A DNA stretch of 64,000 nt from Synergistaceae bacterium DZ-S4 (GTDB taxonomy: Bacteria > Synergistota > Synergistia > Synergistales > Synergistaceae). The stretch lies in NCBI GenBank assembly GCA_025943965.1, contig JAPCWD010000002.1, positions 124,001 through 188,000 of the forward strand, read 5' to 3'. The position numbers were made by a program, and so were the translations under genes. A model generated the notes under the pieces. The model was not told the origin of the DNA. It searched no databases and saw nothing but the letters and a program-made list of their open reading frames with translations. This document shows positions 44,961-53,773 of this stretch, one piece after another (within the stretch, counting starts at the first letter, position 1; each line of letters begins with the position of its first letter).

Positions 44961-45574
44961 AGCTGGCGCGCGACGGTCTCCCGACTATATTCGGACTGGC
45001 GTTCATGATGATCGGCGGAGGGCTCATATCACCATGGATATCTGTCGTGCTTGCCTTTCCCATGATGCTTGCTTTATGGTTTTACCGTGACCCCGAGAGG
45101 ATCCCGGAGGCTCCGTCGGGCTGGGTGAGCCCTGCTGACGGCAAGGTCGTGGAGATCGAGGAAGTTGATCACGAATATACCGGCAGGACTGTAAAGATAG
45201 GCATCTTCATGAACGGACTTGATGTTCACGTCAACCGTTTCCCGGCTGCCGGAAAAGTGGAGTATGTAAGATATGTTCCGGGCAAGAAATGGTTTGCCAT
45301 AGCTCCGAAAGCATCGGAGATAAACGAGCGGTTCTACGTGGGTGCCCAGTCGGAAAACGGACGCTTTCTGCTTGTTCAGATAGCCGGCATACTTGCGAGA
45401 AGAATAGTCTGCAGGGTAAATAAGGGGGACAGACTGGACAGGGGCCAGCGTTATGGTATGATTAAACTTGGCTCAAAAGTCGATATTTACCTGCCTCAGG
45501 CCGTTAAACCAGCAGTTGGACTCAACAGCAGGGTAGTGGCCGGTGAGACGGTGATCGGAGTGGTAAAAGAATGA
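44957..45574 (+). CDS. psd: Phosphatidylserine decarboxylase (short, archaeal-type)
   Basis: 205 residues. Two membrane-proximal hydrophobic segments (about 8-28, 29-45), [24 protein letters not shown], and the self-cleavage site [11 protein letters not shown], where Ser becomes the pyruvoyl group. It decarboxylates phosphatidylserine to phosphatidylethanolamine. Start TTG overlaps the gyrA stop; GTG-free. Followed directly by pssA, which makes its substrate, so the pair forms a PE-synthesis unit. Confidence 0.92.
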   Translation: MKLARDGLPTIFGLAFMMIGGGLISPWISVVLAFPMMLALWFYRDPERIPEAPSGWVSPADGKVVEIEEVDHEYTGRTVKIGIFMNGLDVHVNRFPAAGKVEYVRYVPGKKWFAIAPKASEINERFYVGAQSENGRFLLVQIAGILARRIVCRVNKGDRLDRGQRYGMIKLGSKVDIYLPQAVKPAVGLNSRVVAGETVIGVVKE

Positions 45575-46302
45575 GAAAACGCGACAGGAAGATAAGGAAC
45601 ATACCGATCAGCAAGATCATTCCCAACATGATAACCAGCGGAAGCGTATTCTGCGGAGTGGCTTCACTGATAATGACATACCATCAGCACTTTGTGCCGG
45701 CAGCAGTTCTTATTTGTTTTGCGGTATTTTTTGATGTAATGGACGGAAGAGTGGCGAGGAGTCTGGGAGGAAGCAGTGTTTTTGGAGAAGAGCTCGACAG
45801 CCTGGCTGACGCGATCAGCTTTGGTGTAGCTCCCGCATTCCTTATCTACGCGGCATACATTGGAATGGAAGGCGGAGTATGGGGTGCTGTGGCATCCTCC
45901 TTCTTTGCTCTCTGCGGAGTCCTCAGGCTTGCCCGCTTCAACGTGATGCACGTGCCTTCGGGACCTTTCCAGGGCCTTCCGATCCCTGCGGGCGGACTGA
46001 CCCTTGCTGCCTTTGTGATCGCCAAAGTGCCGCTTACACCACTGGCTGCGATAGCGATAATGTTCTTCATAGGCGCTCTGATGGTAAGCTCAGTTCCTTA
46101 CTGCAACGCGAAGAAGATGAAAAAGGATAATGTTAACAAAGTCAAGCTCTACGGCGTTGTTGGGATACTTCTCATCTCTTTTGTGGTCCTGAGGGAAAAG
46201 GCATTCCTGGCCATCTCGCTTCTGTATATTTTTACCGGTCTTGCAAAGATAGATGTTGCCGAATGGGTCCTTGAAGAAAGGCCTGCAGAAAAGGGAGAAT
46301 AG
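45571..46302 (+). CDS. pssA: CDP-diacylglycerol-serine O-phosphatidyltransferase
   Basis: 243 residues with about eight hydrophobic helices. The CDP-alcohol phosphotransferase motif is visible as DGRVARSLGGSS...GEELDSLADA (D-G-x2-A-R-x8-G-x3-D-x3-D). Makes phosphatidylserine in the inner membrane. ATG overlaps the psd stop. A terminator follows. Confidence 0.94.
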   Translation: MRKRDRKIRNIPISKIIPNMITSGSVFCGVASLIMTYHQHFVPAAVLICFAVFFDVMDGRVARSLGGSSVFGEELDSLADAISFGVAPAFLIYAAYIGMEGGVWGAVASSFFALCGVLRLARFNVMHVPSGPFQGLPIPAGGLTLAAFVIAKVPLTPLAAIAIMFFIGALMVSSVPYCNAKKMKKDNVNKVKLYGVVGILLISFVVLREKAFLAISLLYIFTGLAKIDVAEWVLEERPAEKGE

Positions 46303-46340
46303 AAATACCTTGTTGATCCGATTTTTTTAGCATGTTTATG

Positions 46341-46379
46341 ATCCCGACTTCGGCCAAAAAAGCCGGGGCCGGGATTTTT
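46341..46379 (+). terminator. rho-independent terminator of the gyrA-psd-pssA unit
   Basis: ATCCCGACTTCGGC pairs with GCCGGGGCCGGGAT (one mismatch, two G/U), 7-base loop, then TTTTT. Confidence 0.75.
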
Positions 46380-46396
46380 AAAAAGGGGGCAAACTG

Positions 46397-48157
46397 ATGA
46401 AGAAAATCATGACAGGCAACGAAGCAATAGCCCAGGGCGCCTGGGAAGCAGGGCTGCATGTGGCAGCCGCATACCCGGGGACACCTTCCACTGAGATCCT
46501 AGAGAACTTGTCAACTTACAAAGATGTATATTCAGAATGGTCAACAAACGAGAAAGTCGCGCTTGAAGTCGCTGCCGGAGCTTCCATGGCCGGAGGAAGA
46601 GCCCTTGCTGCAATGAAACATGTCGGACTCAACGTTGCTGCTGATCCTCTCTTCACGCTTGCTTACACAGGAGTCAACGGGGGCCTTGTGGTCGTCACCG
46701 CAGATGACCCCGGACTGTTCAGTTCTCAGAACGAGCAGGACAACAGGTATTACGCCTCACACGCCAAACTGGCGATGCTTGAACCATCTGACAGCCAGGA
46801 GTGTCTTGACTTTGTCAAAGAGGCCTTCGACATTTCTGAAAAGTTTGATACCCCTGTGCTTTTCAGGGTCACGACAAGGATCTGCCACAGCAAGACACTT
46901 GTCAAAACATCTCCCAGAAAAGAAGTCCCTGTAAGAGCATACACAAAGGATGTCTCCAAATATGTTATGGCGCCTGCATCGGCAAAGAAACGCAAATACA
47001 TAATGGAAGACAGGATCGAAGCGCTGAAGGAATTCAGCGAAACTACCACGCTTAACAGGATAGAGAGTGCATCCGGTAAGGTAGGAATAATAACAAGCGG
47101 AATTTCTTACAACCATGCAAAAGAAGTATTCGGAGATGAAGTATCATATCTGAAGCTTGGTTTTACATGGCCGCTGCCCGAAAAACTTATAAGGAAATTT
47201 GCAGGTATGGTCGATACTATTTATGTGATAGAGGAAAATGAGCCCTACATCGAAGACTTCGTTAAGATCATGGGAATACAGTGTACCGGCAGAGAAAAGC
47301 TCCCATGGGTGGACGAACTGACTCCGGAAATAATAAGAAGAGCTTTCTTTCCCGGCAGCGAAGATCAGGGAGGCTATGCCATTGACGCAGAAGTTCCCCC
47401 GCGTCCGCCTGTTCTTTGCGCTGGATGTACCCACAGGGGATTTTTCTATGAGGTCGGAAAATATAAAGATGTTGTTGTAACAGGAGACATCGGCTGCTAT
47501 ACGCTTGGAATAGTGCCTCCTTTGAGTGTTACCGACTCTGTCATCTGTATGGGAGCCAGCGTTTCCGGCGGTGTGGGGTTCAGCAAGGCGGTAGAAAAAG
47601 CCGGCAGAAAAGAGAAGGTCTTCGCGGTCATCGGAGACTCTACCTTCTTCCATTCGGGAATAACGGGTCTGATCGATGCTGTCGTCAACAAAGCCCCTAT
47701 AGTGATCAACATACTTGACAACAGGATAACGGCGATGACCGGACATCAGGAAAACCCGGGAACGGGACGCACATTGATGGGCGAGGATACTCATCAGGTA
47801 GATCTTAAATCTCTCTGCGTGGCATGCGGCGTAAAGGAAGAGAACGTTCGTCTCATAGATCCGTACGACCTTACAGAAACCAAAGAGGCCGTAAGGGCCG
47901 GGTACGAGTCCACAGAACCATTTGTGATCATCACGACGTCTCCCTGTGCCCTAATAAAGGATGTCATCAAGGCAAGGGCGAACATGAAGTGCGTGATAGA
48001 TCAGGATAAGTGCATAAAGTGCAAAATGTGCATGAAGGCCGGATGCCCCGCCCTCAACTTCAGAGACGGCATCGTATTCATTGATCGCGCGTCATGCAAC
48101 GGCTGCGGTATATGCCTGCAGATATGCCCGAAGAATGCCATTTCGAGGGAGGTATAG
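46397..48157 (+). CDS. iorA: Indolepyruvate:ferredoxin oxidoreductase subunit alpha
   Basis: 586 residues. N-terminal TPP/pyrimidine domain (MTGNEAIAQGAWEAGLHVAA, AYPGTPSTEI), central TPP domain (CAGCTHRGFFYE, GDIGCYTLG, GDSTFFHSGITGL), and a C-terminal ferredoxin domain with CIKCKMCMKAGCP and CNGCGICLQICP. It oxidises aryl-pyruvates from Trp, Phe and Tyr to aryl-acetyl-CoA with ferredoxin reduction. ATG 46397. Its partner iorB starts 4 bases after its stop. Confidence 0.95.
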   Translation: MKKIMTGNEAIAQGAWEAGLHVAAAYPGTPSTEILENLSTYKDVYSEWSTNEKVALEVAAGASMAGGRALAAMKHVGLNVAADPLFTLAYTGVNGGLVVVTADDPGLFSSQNEQDNRYYASHAKLAMLEPSDSQECLDFVKEAFDISEKFDTPVLFRVTTRICHSKTLVKTSPRKEVPVRAYTKDVSKYVMAPASAKKRKYIMEDRIEALKEFSETTTLNRIESASGKVGIITSGISYNHAKEVFGDEVSYLKLGFTWPLPEKLIRKFAGMVDTIYVIEENEPYIEDFVKIMGIQCTGREKLPWVDELTPEIIRRAFFPGSEDQGGYAIDAEVPPRPPVLCAGCTHRGFFYEVGKYKDVVVTGDIGCYTLGIVPPLSVTDSVICMGASVSGGVGFSKAVEKAGRKEKVFAVIGDSTFFHSGITGLIDAVVNKAPIVINILDNRITAMTGHQENPGTGRTLMGEDTHQVDLKSLCVACGVKEENVRLIDPYDLTETKEAVRAGYESTEPFVIITTSPCALIKDVIKARANMKCVIDQDKCIKCKMCMKAGCPALNFRDGIVFIDRASCNGCGICLQICPKNAISREV

Positions 48158-48161
48158 GACC

Positions 48162-48743
48162 ATGAAGAAAAACGATACCAAAAGCATCCTTCTTGTTGGA
48201 GTAGGCGGACAGGGGACCATACTTGCCTCGAAGATACTTTCAGAGGGGCTTGTGCGCAAAGGCTACGATGTAAAGATGTCAGAGATCCACGGGATGTCTC
48301 AGCGCGGTGGAAGCGTTACTACCCATGTGAGGTTCGGCACAAAAGTGGCATCTCCCGTCGTTCCTGAAGGAGAGGCTGACGTCCTTGTGGCATTTGAAAA
48401 AGTCGAAGCGGTACGCTGGCTTAAATATCTCAAAAAGGGAGGGAGACTTGTCGTCAATAATTTCGAGATATACTCCCTGCCTGTCCTTACAGGTGCAGCG
48501 AAATATCCCGATGAAGTAGTTGAAAAGCTTGAGAAGGAAGTTCCCAACTGCAAAGTATTCAATGCGGGAAAGATCGCCGAGGACCTTGGAAACATCAAGG
48601 CACAGAACATAGTGCTGCTGGGTGCACTTGTCAAGGCAATGGGACTTGAGGACATAGACTGGGAATCAGTCCTGAAAGAGCTTATTCCTCCGAAACTTCT
48701 GGATCTTAACCTTAAGGCCTTCAAAGCGGGCCTCGAACAATAG
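48162..48743 (+). CDS. iorB: Indolepyruvate:ferredoxin oxidoreductase subunit beta
   Basis: 193 residues. ILLVGVGGQGTILASKILSE and MSEIHGMSQRGGSVTTHVR are the gamma-type domain signatures of IorB. ATG 48162 follows GGGAGGTATAGG; the earlier in-frame ATG 48081 lies inside iorA and is not favoured. Operon end: a strong terminator lies 14 bases downstream. Confidence 0.94.
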   Translation: MKKNDTKSILLVGVGGQGTILASKILSEGLVRKGYDVKMSEIHGMSQRGGSVTTHVRFGTKVASPVVPEGEADVLVAFEKVEAVRWLKYLKKGGRLVVNNFEIYSLPVLTGAAKYPDEVVEKLEKEVPNCKVFNAGKIAEDLGNIKAQNIVLLGALVKAMGLEDIDWESVLKELIPPKLLDLNLKAFKAGLEQ

Positions 48744-48756
48744 CTGTCGCACAAAT

Positions 48757-48793
48757 AAAAAAGGGGCCGCCCAATAAAAGTCGGCCCCTTTTT
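48757..48793. terminator. bidirectional terminator after iorB
   Basis: AAAAAAGGGGCCG and CGGCCCCTTTTT form a 12-bp stem with a T-run, between iorB (+) and the converging four-repeat protein gene (minus). Confidence 0.85.
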
Positions 48794-48814
48794 CAATGGT
48801 GCGCTGTCGTAAGG

Positions 48815-50575
48815 CTACCAGGTAAGCGTTGACTCGGAGACCTCTCCGCCGCTCCATGTAACAGAGATATTGAGTTTTCCATTTTTCTTTGCAAGATACC
48901 CGTTGTCCTGCATCAGAAGCTGGAGAGTTTTTGTGCCGTTTACAGGAATGCGAACCGTTCCGTTCTTTTGGTTGAGGACTTTGTTGCCCTCTCTTACTCC
49001 CAGAAGCCACCTTCCGTTGTTGGCAGGAAGGGTGTCCCAGCCTTTTCCTGTGTTGTCTGTAAGGACTATGGCAGTAACGTTGCCGCTTCCTGTGACTTTG
49101 ATGTTGACGGAGGTATCCTTTGATCCGCTGGCAGAAAGCTTCTTGTTCTTGCCCACGAGGTCTACGTTGACCACTGCAGGTTTGGCTGATGCAAAGACAA
49201 CCGCTCGGTCTGCCCTGGTGACTGTAGCAGCGGGAACAGCCTGTTCCGCCGGGGCCTTGCCCGTCGATGCCTCCAAGACCTGTCCGTTGGACATTACAAA
49301 GGTCACATGGTAGGGTCCCACATTTCTGCTCTCTTCCTCGTCAAACCACAGATCCAATGCCTTTTCCCCGCTTACAGGAATGGAGATCGTGCCATCAGAA
49401 TGGTTCAGCTTGGGACCGGAGACCAATACGACCAACGGGTTTCTGTTGCCTGCGATGGTGTCCCAGATCTTTCCGCTTGTTGCGGATCTGACCCTGACAC
49501 CAGTGATGGTCCCTGATGCGTTTATTACAGCACGGATCGATCTGTCAGGTTTTAGATTGGATTCCATTTTTTCATTTTGTCCTGTGAAGTCATAGCTTCC
49601 GGTACCTTTGTACTCAACAGAAAGCGTCTCTTTGAACGCTGTTGCATTGCTGTCCGGGACGGCATCTCTTTCGAAGATGCGTCCGTCAGCGAGGCTGATA
49701 GTTATTCTTGCCTTGACTGACTGGTCAGCCATTATTCCGTCTGTGTCCTGAGTAAGGAGAGTGTATTTGTGTGTACCTCTTACGGAAAAGGCGACAGTAC
49801 CGTCTGTCCTGTTCATTATGTTGTTTCCGCTGTCGACAACTGTTACTATCGGGATGTTGTTTCCAGCTGCGGTATCCCACTGAGCATTTTGGGAGTAGGT
49901 CTGTGCCGATATTTTTACGCCCCTGACAGCTGCATCTCTGAAATTAATGGACAGTGTGAACTGCTGGTCTTTTCTGCCGTCAGCTCCGACTTTTTCATTT
50001 CTTCCGGCGTAGTCGTGCTGGCTGGTCCCGTTTATCTCAAATGCGTATATACCTTCTGATGAATTGGGAGAGGCAGCTACGGGAGCTGCAGTGTTGAATC
50101 CCTTTACGCTTGTCTTGCCGGTGACCTCCTGGTTGTCGATAAGCCTTACGATCACAGTGAAATCTGAATCACTTGGTATTGAACCTTCAGCATCGTTAAA
50201 GTAGAGCTTAAAGTCAGCCCCCATAAGCACGGGTGTGACCGGAAGCCTGCCTGAAGTGTTCAGGATACTGCCTCCGCTGTTCTTTACTGTAAGCAGTCCG
50301 ACATTGTTTGACGGAGAGGTGCTCCACATTTTCCCTGTAGTCTCGTTTTTGAGCGAGATCTCTGTTATAGCCTGGGCTCCGGTTACTGCAAGGGTAAAAG
50401 AAGCGTCGAGCGTGCCGTCTGCTATCCTTGAAGTGCCTGTACCAACTATGTCTACTTTTTCATCCGCATTGAAGTATATTGAATCAACGTCAAGCCCGAA
50501 CGATGCAGCAAATGCTGCGCCTGAAAAAACAATTAAAAAAAGTGCGGCCATGAACGTTTTTAATAATCTCTGCAT
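48815..50575 (-). CDS. Exported protein made of four Ig-like beta repeats (unknown function)
   Basis: 586 residues. Signal peptide about 1-23 (ends AFA). The mature part consists of four related units of about 110-140 residues. Each has a strand 'ITEISLKN/VRGVKIS/ITGVRVRS/VTAIVLTD', a 'GK-x-W-DT-x-x-GN' turn, a '(I/L)N-x-(T/K)DGT-(V/I)-x-(I/F)-x-V-x-G' strand, and a final 'DGR/NGQVL/GGEV' strand. No enzyme motif, anchor, LPXTG or SLH domain is visible. Beta-sandwich and surface-adhesin-like is the best description. It is monocistronic, at the envelope or secreted; I do not recognise a named family. Confidence 0.7.
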   Translation of the reverse strand: MQRLLKTFMAALFLIVFSGAAFAASFGLDVDSIYFNADEKVDIVGTGTSRIADGTLDASFTLAVTGAQAITEISLKNETTGKMWSTSPSNNVGLLTVKNSGGSILNTSGRLPVTPVLMGADFKLYFNDAEGSIPSDSDFTVIVRLIDNQEVTGKTSVKGFNTAAPVAASPNSSEGIYAFEINGTSQHDYAGRNEKVGADGRKDQQFTLSINFRDAAVRGVKISAQTYSQNAQWDTAAGNNIPIVTVVDSGNNIMNRTDGTVAFSVRGTHKYTLLTQDTDGIMADQSVKARITISLADGRIFERDAVPDSNATAFKETLSVEYKGTGSYDFTGQNEKMESNLKPDRSIRAVINASGTITGVRVRSATSGKIWDTIAGNRNPLVVLVSGPKLNHSDGTISIPVSGEKALDLWFDEEESRNVGPYHVTFVMSNGQVLEASTGKAPAEQAVPAATVTRADRAVVFASAKPAVVNVDLVGKNKKLSASGSKDTSVNIKVTGSGNVTAIVLTDNTGKGWDTLPANNGRWLLGVREGNKVLNQKNGTVRIPVNGTKTLQLLMQDNGYLAKKNGKLNISVTWSGGEVSESTLTW

Positions 50576-50718
50576 TTTTAAATGCCTCCTAAAATCGTTA
50601 AAATATTATAGGACAAGCTTACATCTAATTATTTAACAGCTAAGGTATTATTGCTTAAAATAATATAGAATAGGCATTAATATAGGCATTAATAGCAATT
50701 TTCAAAGGGGAGTCTAAA

Positions 50719-52056
50719 TTGAACAATATAGCTGAAGTATCAAAAATACTATATGTCGACTGTTCCGCCGGGATAGCCGGAGATATGTTTTTAGCCGCGC
50801 TCCTGGACATGTCCGGCGGTTTCGGATATCTAAAAAAAGAACTTTCAAAAGTGCCTTTTTCAGGATATAACCTGGACTTCTTTAGGGACAAGAGGGGAGG
50901 CATCTCGGGTCTGCGCTTCGATGTTGATCCGGGAGAAGGACATGTTCACAGGCATCTCTCTGATATAAAAGAGATGCTGCTTGGGAGCGAGCTTTCAGAT
51001 GAAATCAAAAAAATGACCGTCAAGGCCTTCACCCTTCTGGCCGAAGCGGAGGGCAAGGTGCACGGCGAGCCGGCTGACCATGTACATTTTCATGAGGTCG
51101 GGGCTGTCGACTCCATAATCGACATAACCGGTGCGATGATCATGCTTGAATATCTTGGATGGCCCGAAGTATCCTTCTCACCGCTCAATGTAGGTTCGGG
51201 AACGGTGCGGTGCGCACACGGCACATTGCCTGTCCCTGCTCCTGCGACGCTGGAACTTCTTAAAGGCCTTCCTGTCTATTCATCGGGCGACCCGATGGAG
51301 AGGGTCACTCCTACGGGTGCTGTTTTAGTAAAGGCTCTCGGAGAGAGGATATTCTCAGGGATGCCGGAAGGCGAAATAAAAGACACAGGCATAGGGCTGG
51401 GAAGCAGGGAAGGCACACCACCAAATATCCTGAGGGTGACGATGCTTAAAAAAAAGGAGGACCTGCTTCATGACAGGGGAGTCGAGCTCTCTGCCAACAT
51501 AGACGATATGTTGCCTCAGGATCTTTCCTACCTTATGGAGAGGCTCTTTGACGGCGGTGCTCTCGATGTCTGGTTTGAGAACATCCAGATGAAGAAGAAC
51601 AGACCGGCGGTAAAGGTCTGCGTACTGTGCCATGAAAGCGGTTCAGAACTGCTGCAGGAGACCCTCCTCAGGGAGAGCTCTTCTCTTGGAGTCAGAAAGA
51701 TATATGTTGAGAGATCTATGCTTGAAAGAAGTACTGAAATACTGGAAACATCCCTTGGTCCGGTCAGGATAAAAATGGCGGTCATGAAAGGCAAAATGAT
51801 AAAGGAAATGCCCGAATTTGAGGACATTAAAAAAATAGCTTCAGAGCGGTCCATACCACTATCAGAGGTCCGTTCTCTGATCGCGCGTGAAAGGGAAACG
51901 GCTGTAAAATCCTCGAAACTTATACAGGGAGACTTTGAGACAAAACTGAATATGACCAAAGAGGACTTGAAGGATCCGCATGGTCATCATCACGGACATC
52001 ACCATCCCCATAGCCACTCGCATGACCATTCTGAAATCGGGGAAGAAGGAAAATGA
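50719..52056 (+). CDS. larC: Nickel-pincer cofactor nickel insertase LarC
   Basis: 445 residues. DCSAGIAGDMFLAALLDM at the N-terminus, HVHFHEVGAVDSIIDITG (metal-ligand type His/Glu/Asp cluster), and AHGTLPVPAPATLELL are LarC signatures. The frame is continuous, unlike the larC1/larC2 frameshift arrangement of Lactobacillus plantarum. The C-terminus has a striking His stretch (HGHHHGHHHPHSHSHDH), fitting nickel binding. LarC inserts Ni(II) into the thiolated pyridinium cofactor using CTP. TTG start 50719 behind AAGGGGAG. It overlaps folD by 4 bases. Confidence 0.93.
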   Translation: MNNIAEVSKILYVDCSAGIAGDMFLAALLDMSGGFGYLKKELSKVPFSGYNLDFFRDKRGGISGLRFDVDPGEGHVHRHLSDIKEMLLGSELSDEIKKMTVKAFTLLAEAEGKVHGEPADHVHFHEVGAVDSIIDITGAMIMLEYLGWPEVSFSPLNVGSGTVRCAHGTLPVPAPATLELLKGLPVYSSGDPMERVTPTGAVLVKALGERIFSGMPEGEIKDTGIGLGSREGTPPNILRVTMLKKKEDLLHDRGVELSANIDDMLPQDLSYLMERLFDGGALDVWFENIQMKKNRPAVKVCVLCHESGSELLQETLLRESSSLGVRKIYVERSMLERSTEILETSLGPVRIKMAVMKGKMIKEMPEFEDIKKIASERSIPLSEVRSLIARERETAVKSSKLIQGDFETKLNMTKEDLKDPHGHHHGHHHPHSHSHDHSEIGEEGK

Positions 52057-52958
52057 CGCTGATTCTTGATGGCAGGATCACTTCGATAAAAATTAAGGAC
52101 TGGGTAGCGGCTTCGGTCGATGCCATCAGAGTAAGAGACGGTTGGGTGCCTCAGATGGTAACAGTCCAGGTGGGCGATAACCCTGCTGCTGAAAGGTACA
52201 TCAGAAACCAGCTGAAAGCCTCTAATGAAGCAGGTATATCAGCCAGACTGGAAAAATTTGACTGCGATATTCCAAAAGAAGATTTTTTGAAAAAACTGGC
52301 GGCGATAGGCAGAAATCAGGAAGTTGACGGAATAATACTGCAGACCCCATTTCCGAAGGGTTGGCCTGTTGACGAGATACTGAACGGCCTTCCATCAGGA
52401 AAGGATGTTGAGGGCGTCCATCCTGAAAACCTTGGCAGATTGTATCTTGGCGAAACAGCTATTCCTCTTCCCTGTACAGCATGGGCGGCTATCTCGCTGC
52501 TTGAATGGTACGGCAGGAGCTCTTTTGAGCAAAGCAGGTGCGCTGTTATCGGAAGGAGCCCAAACGTTGGCAAGGCTGCCGCGCTGATGCTCATGCATAG
52601 GCATGCTACGGTGACAGTATGCCACACAAGGACTTCCTCTGAGCAGCTCAAAGACGTGCTTGCCGGTTCGGATCTGGTTATTGCTGCCGCAGGAGTAGCA
52701 GGCATGGTAGACCCGGATCTCCTGCCATCCCATGCATGGGTGGTCGATGTAGGAACTAATGTCACAGAAGAGGGAAAACTGGTCGGGGATGTGGCACCAG
52801 GGGCAGATGGGCATGTGGAAGCGCTGAGTCCGGTTCCGGGAGGTGTGGGACCCATAACGGTCTCCCTGCTGCTGGCGAATCTCCTTCTCTGTGCCACGAG
52901 GCGCAGACTGGGGAAGAGCCTGCTGCTTCCTGACCTGAAAAAATTACGTGAGGAGTGA
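52053..52958 (+). CDS. folD: FolD-family methylene-THF dehydrogenase/cyclohydrolase, catalytic residues altered
   Basis: 301 residues, full length. NADP-binding GRSPNVGKAAALMLM and C-terminal PVPGGVGPITVSLLLAN are clear. But the YxxxK active-site Lys (human K56, E. coli K54) is Gln53 here (YIRNQLKAS), and the Asp of the conserved KDVDG (human D125) is Glu120 (KDVEGVHPEN). The substrate Gln (Gln97, LQTPFP) is kept. In human MTHFD1, changes at K56 are reported to abolish cyclohydrolase while leaving dehydrogenase, so this protein may be a dehydrogenase only. Overlaps larC and is 4 bases from the sirtuin. Confidence 0.9.
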   Translation: MTLILDGRITSIKIKDWVAASVDAIRVRDGWVPQMVTVQVGDNPAAERYIRNQLKASNEAGISARLEKFDCDIPKEDFLKKLAAIGRNQEVDGIILQTPFPKGWPVDEILNGLPSGKDVEGVHPENLGRLYLGETAIPLPCTAWAAISLLEWYGRSSFEQSRCAVIGRSPNVGKAAALMLMHRHATVTVCHTRTSSEQLKDVLAGSDLVIAAAGVAGMVDPDLLPSHAWVVDVGTNVTEEGKLVGDVAPGADGHVEALSPVPGGVGPITVSLLLANLLLCATRRRLGKSLLLPDLKKLREE

Positions 52959-52962
52959 TCTT

Positions 52963-53694
52963 ATGGATATGGATAGAGAGAGCGGAGCGCGGTGGTTTGC
53001 TGAACAGATCAAAAAAGGCAGAGTCGTTATCTTTAGCGGTGCCGGGCTGAGCACTGAATCGGGACTTGCCGACTTCAGGTCCAAAGAGGGAATGTGGGCT
53101 CACGTCGACCCGATGCAGTATGCCTCGGTAAATGCGCTTGAACGGGACTATGATTCATTCAGGGAGTTTTATAAATCAAGGCTTTATGTTCCGGAGAGCG
53201 TAAAGCCGAATAAAGGCCATAAATACGTTGCACAATGGGAAGCAGATGGCTATGTTACGGGCATAATTACCCAGAATGTTGACAGGCTTCATCAGAAAGC
53301 CGGTTCAGTTAAAATAGCCGAACTGCACGGCAGCCTGGAACCCGTGAGATGTCATTCCTGCGGCAAGATATGGGACAAGGAGCATTTTCTCAACGGCGAA
53401 AAATGCGACTGCGGAGGACTTCTCAGGCCCGGAGTAGTGCTCTTCGGGGAGATGCTTCCGGACGGACCGCTGAGGCTTGCCGACGAGTGGAGCTCCGACT
53501 GCGATGCCTTTGTGGTCCTTGGTTCATCACTGGTTGTCTCTCCCGCCAATTACTTTCCCCGTCAGGCAAAGAACAGCGGAGCAAAACTGATAATCGTCAA
53601 CAGGGACGAAACTCCGCTGGACAGGATCGCTGACCTTGCCGTGCACGAGGGCATAGGGGACTATCTTGAAAAAGTCGCAGGTTATATGAAATAG
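52963..53694 (+). CDS. cobB: NAD-dependent protein deacylase (sirtuin, CobB/SIR2 type)
   Basis: 243 residues. GAGLSTESGLADFRS binds NAD, TQNVDRLHQKAG and LHGSL hold the catalytic His, zinc is bound by CHSC...CDC (about residues 128-149), and LFGEMLP is typical of SIR2 proteins. It removes acetyl or other acyl groups from lysines. ATG 52963 follows GAGGAG; GTG 52948 is an alternative. A strong terminator follows. Coupling to larC and folD suggests a shared metabolic control, which is inference. Confidence 0.92.
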   Translation: MDMDRESGARWFAEQIKKGRVVIFSGAGLSTESGLADFRSKEGMWAHVDPMQYASVNALERDYDSFREFYKSRLYVPESVKPNKGHKYVAQWEADGYVTGIITQNVDRLHQKAGSVKIAELHGSLEPVRCHSCGKIWDKEHFLNGEKCDCGGLLRPGVVLFGEMLPDGPLRLADEWSSDCDAFVVLGSSLVVSPANYFPRQAKNSGAKLIIVNRDETPLDRIADLAVHEGIGDYLEKVAGYMK

Positions 53695-53700
53695 AGATGC

Positions 53701-53754
53701 AAAGAAAAAGGGGCTGTATGTGATACTACGATCCCACACAGCCCCTTTTTCTTT
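53701..53754. terminator. strong bidirectional terminator
   Basis: AAAGAAAAAGGGGCTGT pairs with ACAGCCCCTTTTTCTTT over 17 bp, with a 20-base loop, between the sirtuin (+) and the molybdopterin enzyme (minus). Confidence 0.85.
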
Positions 53755-53773
53755 TATTGGCAGGATTCTGTCG

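Noticed and set aside
48081-48161. Earlier start of iorB inside iorA
   Set aside because: The added residues are out-of-frame iorA sequence; ATG 48162 has a strong Shine-Dalgarno sequence and gives the usual length.
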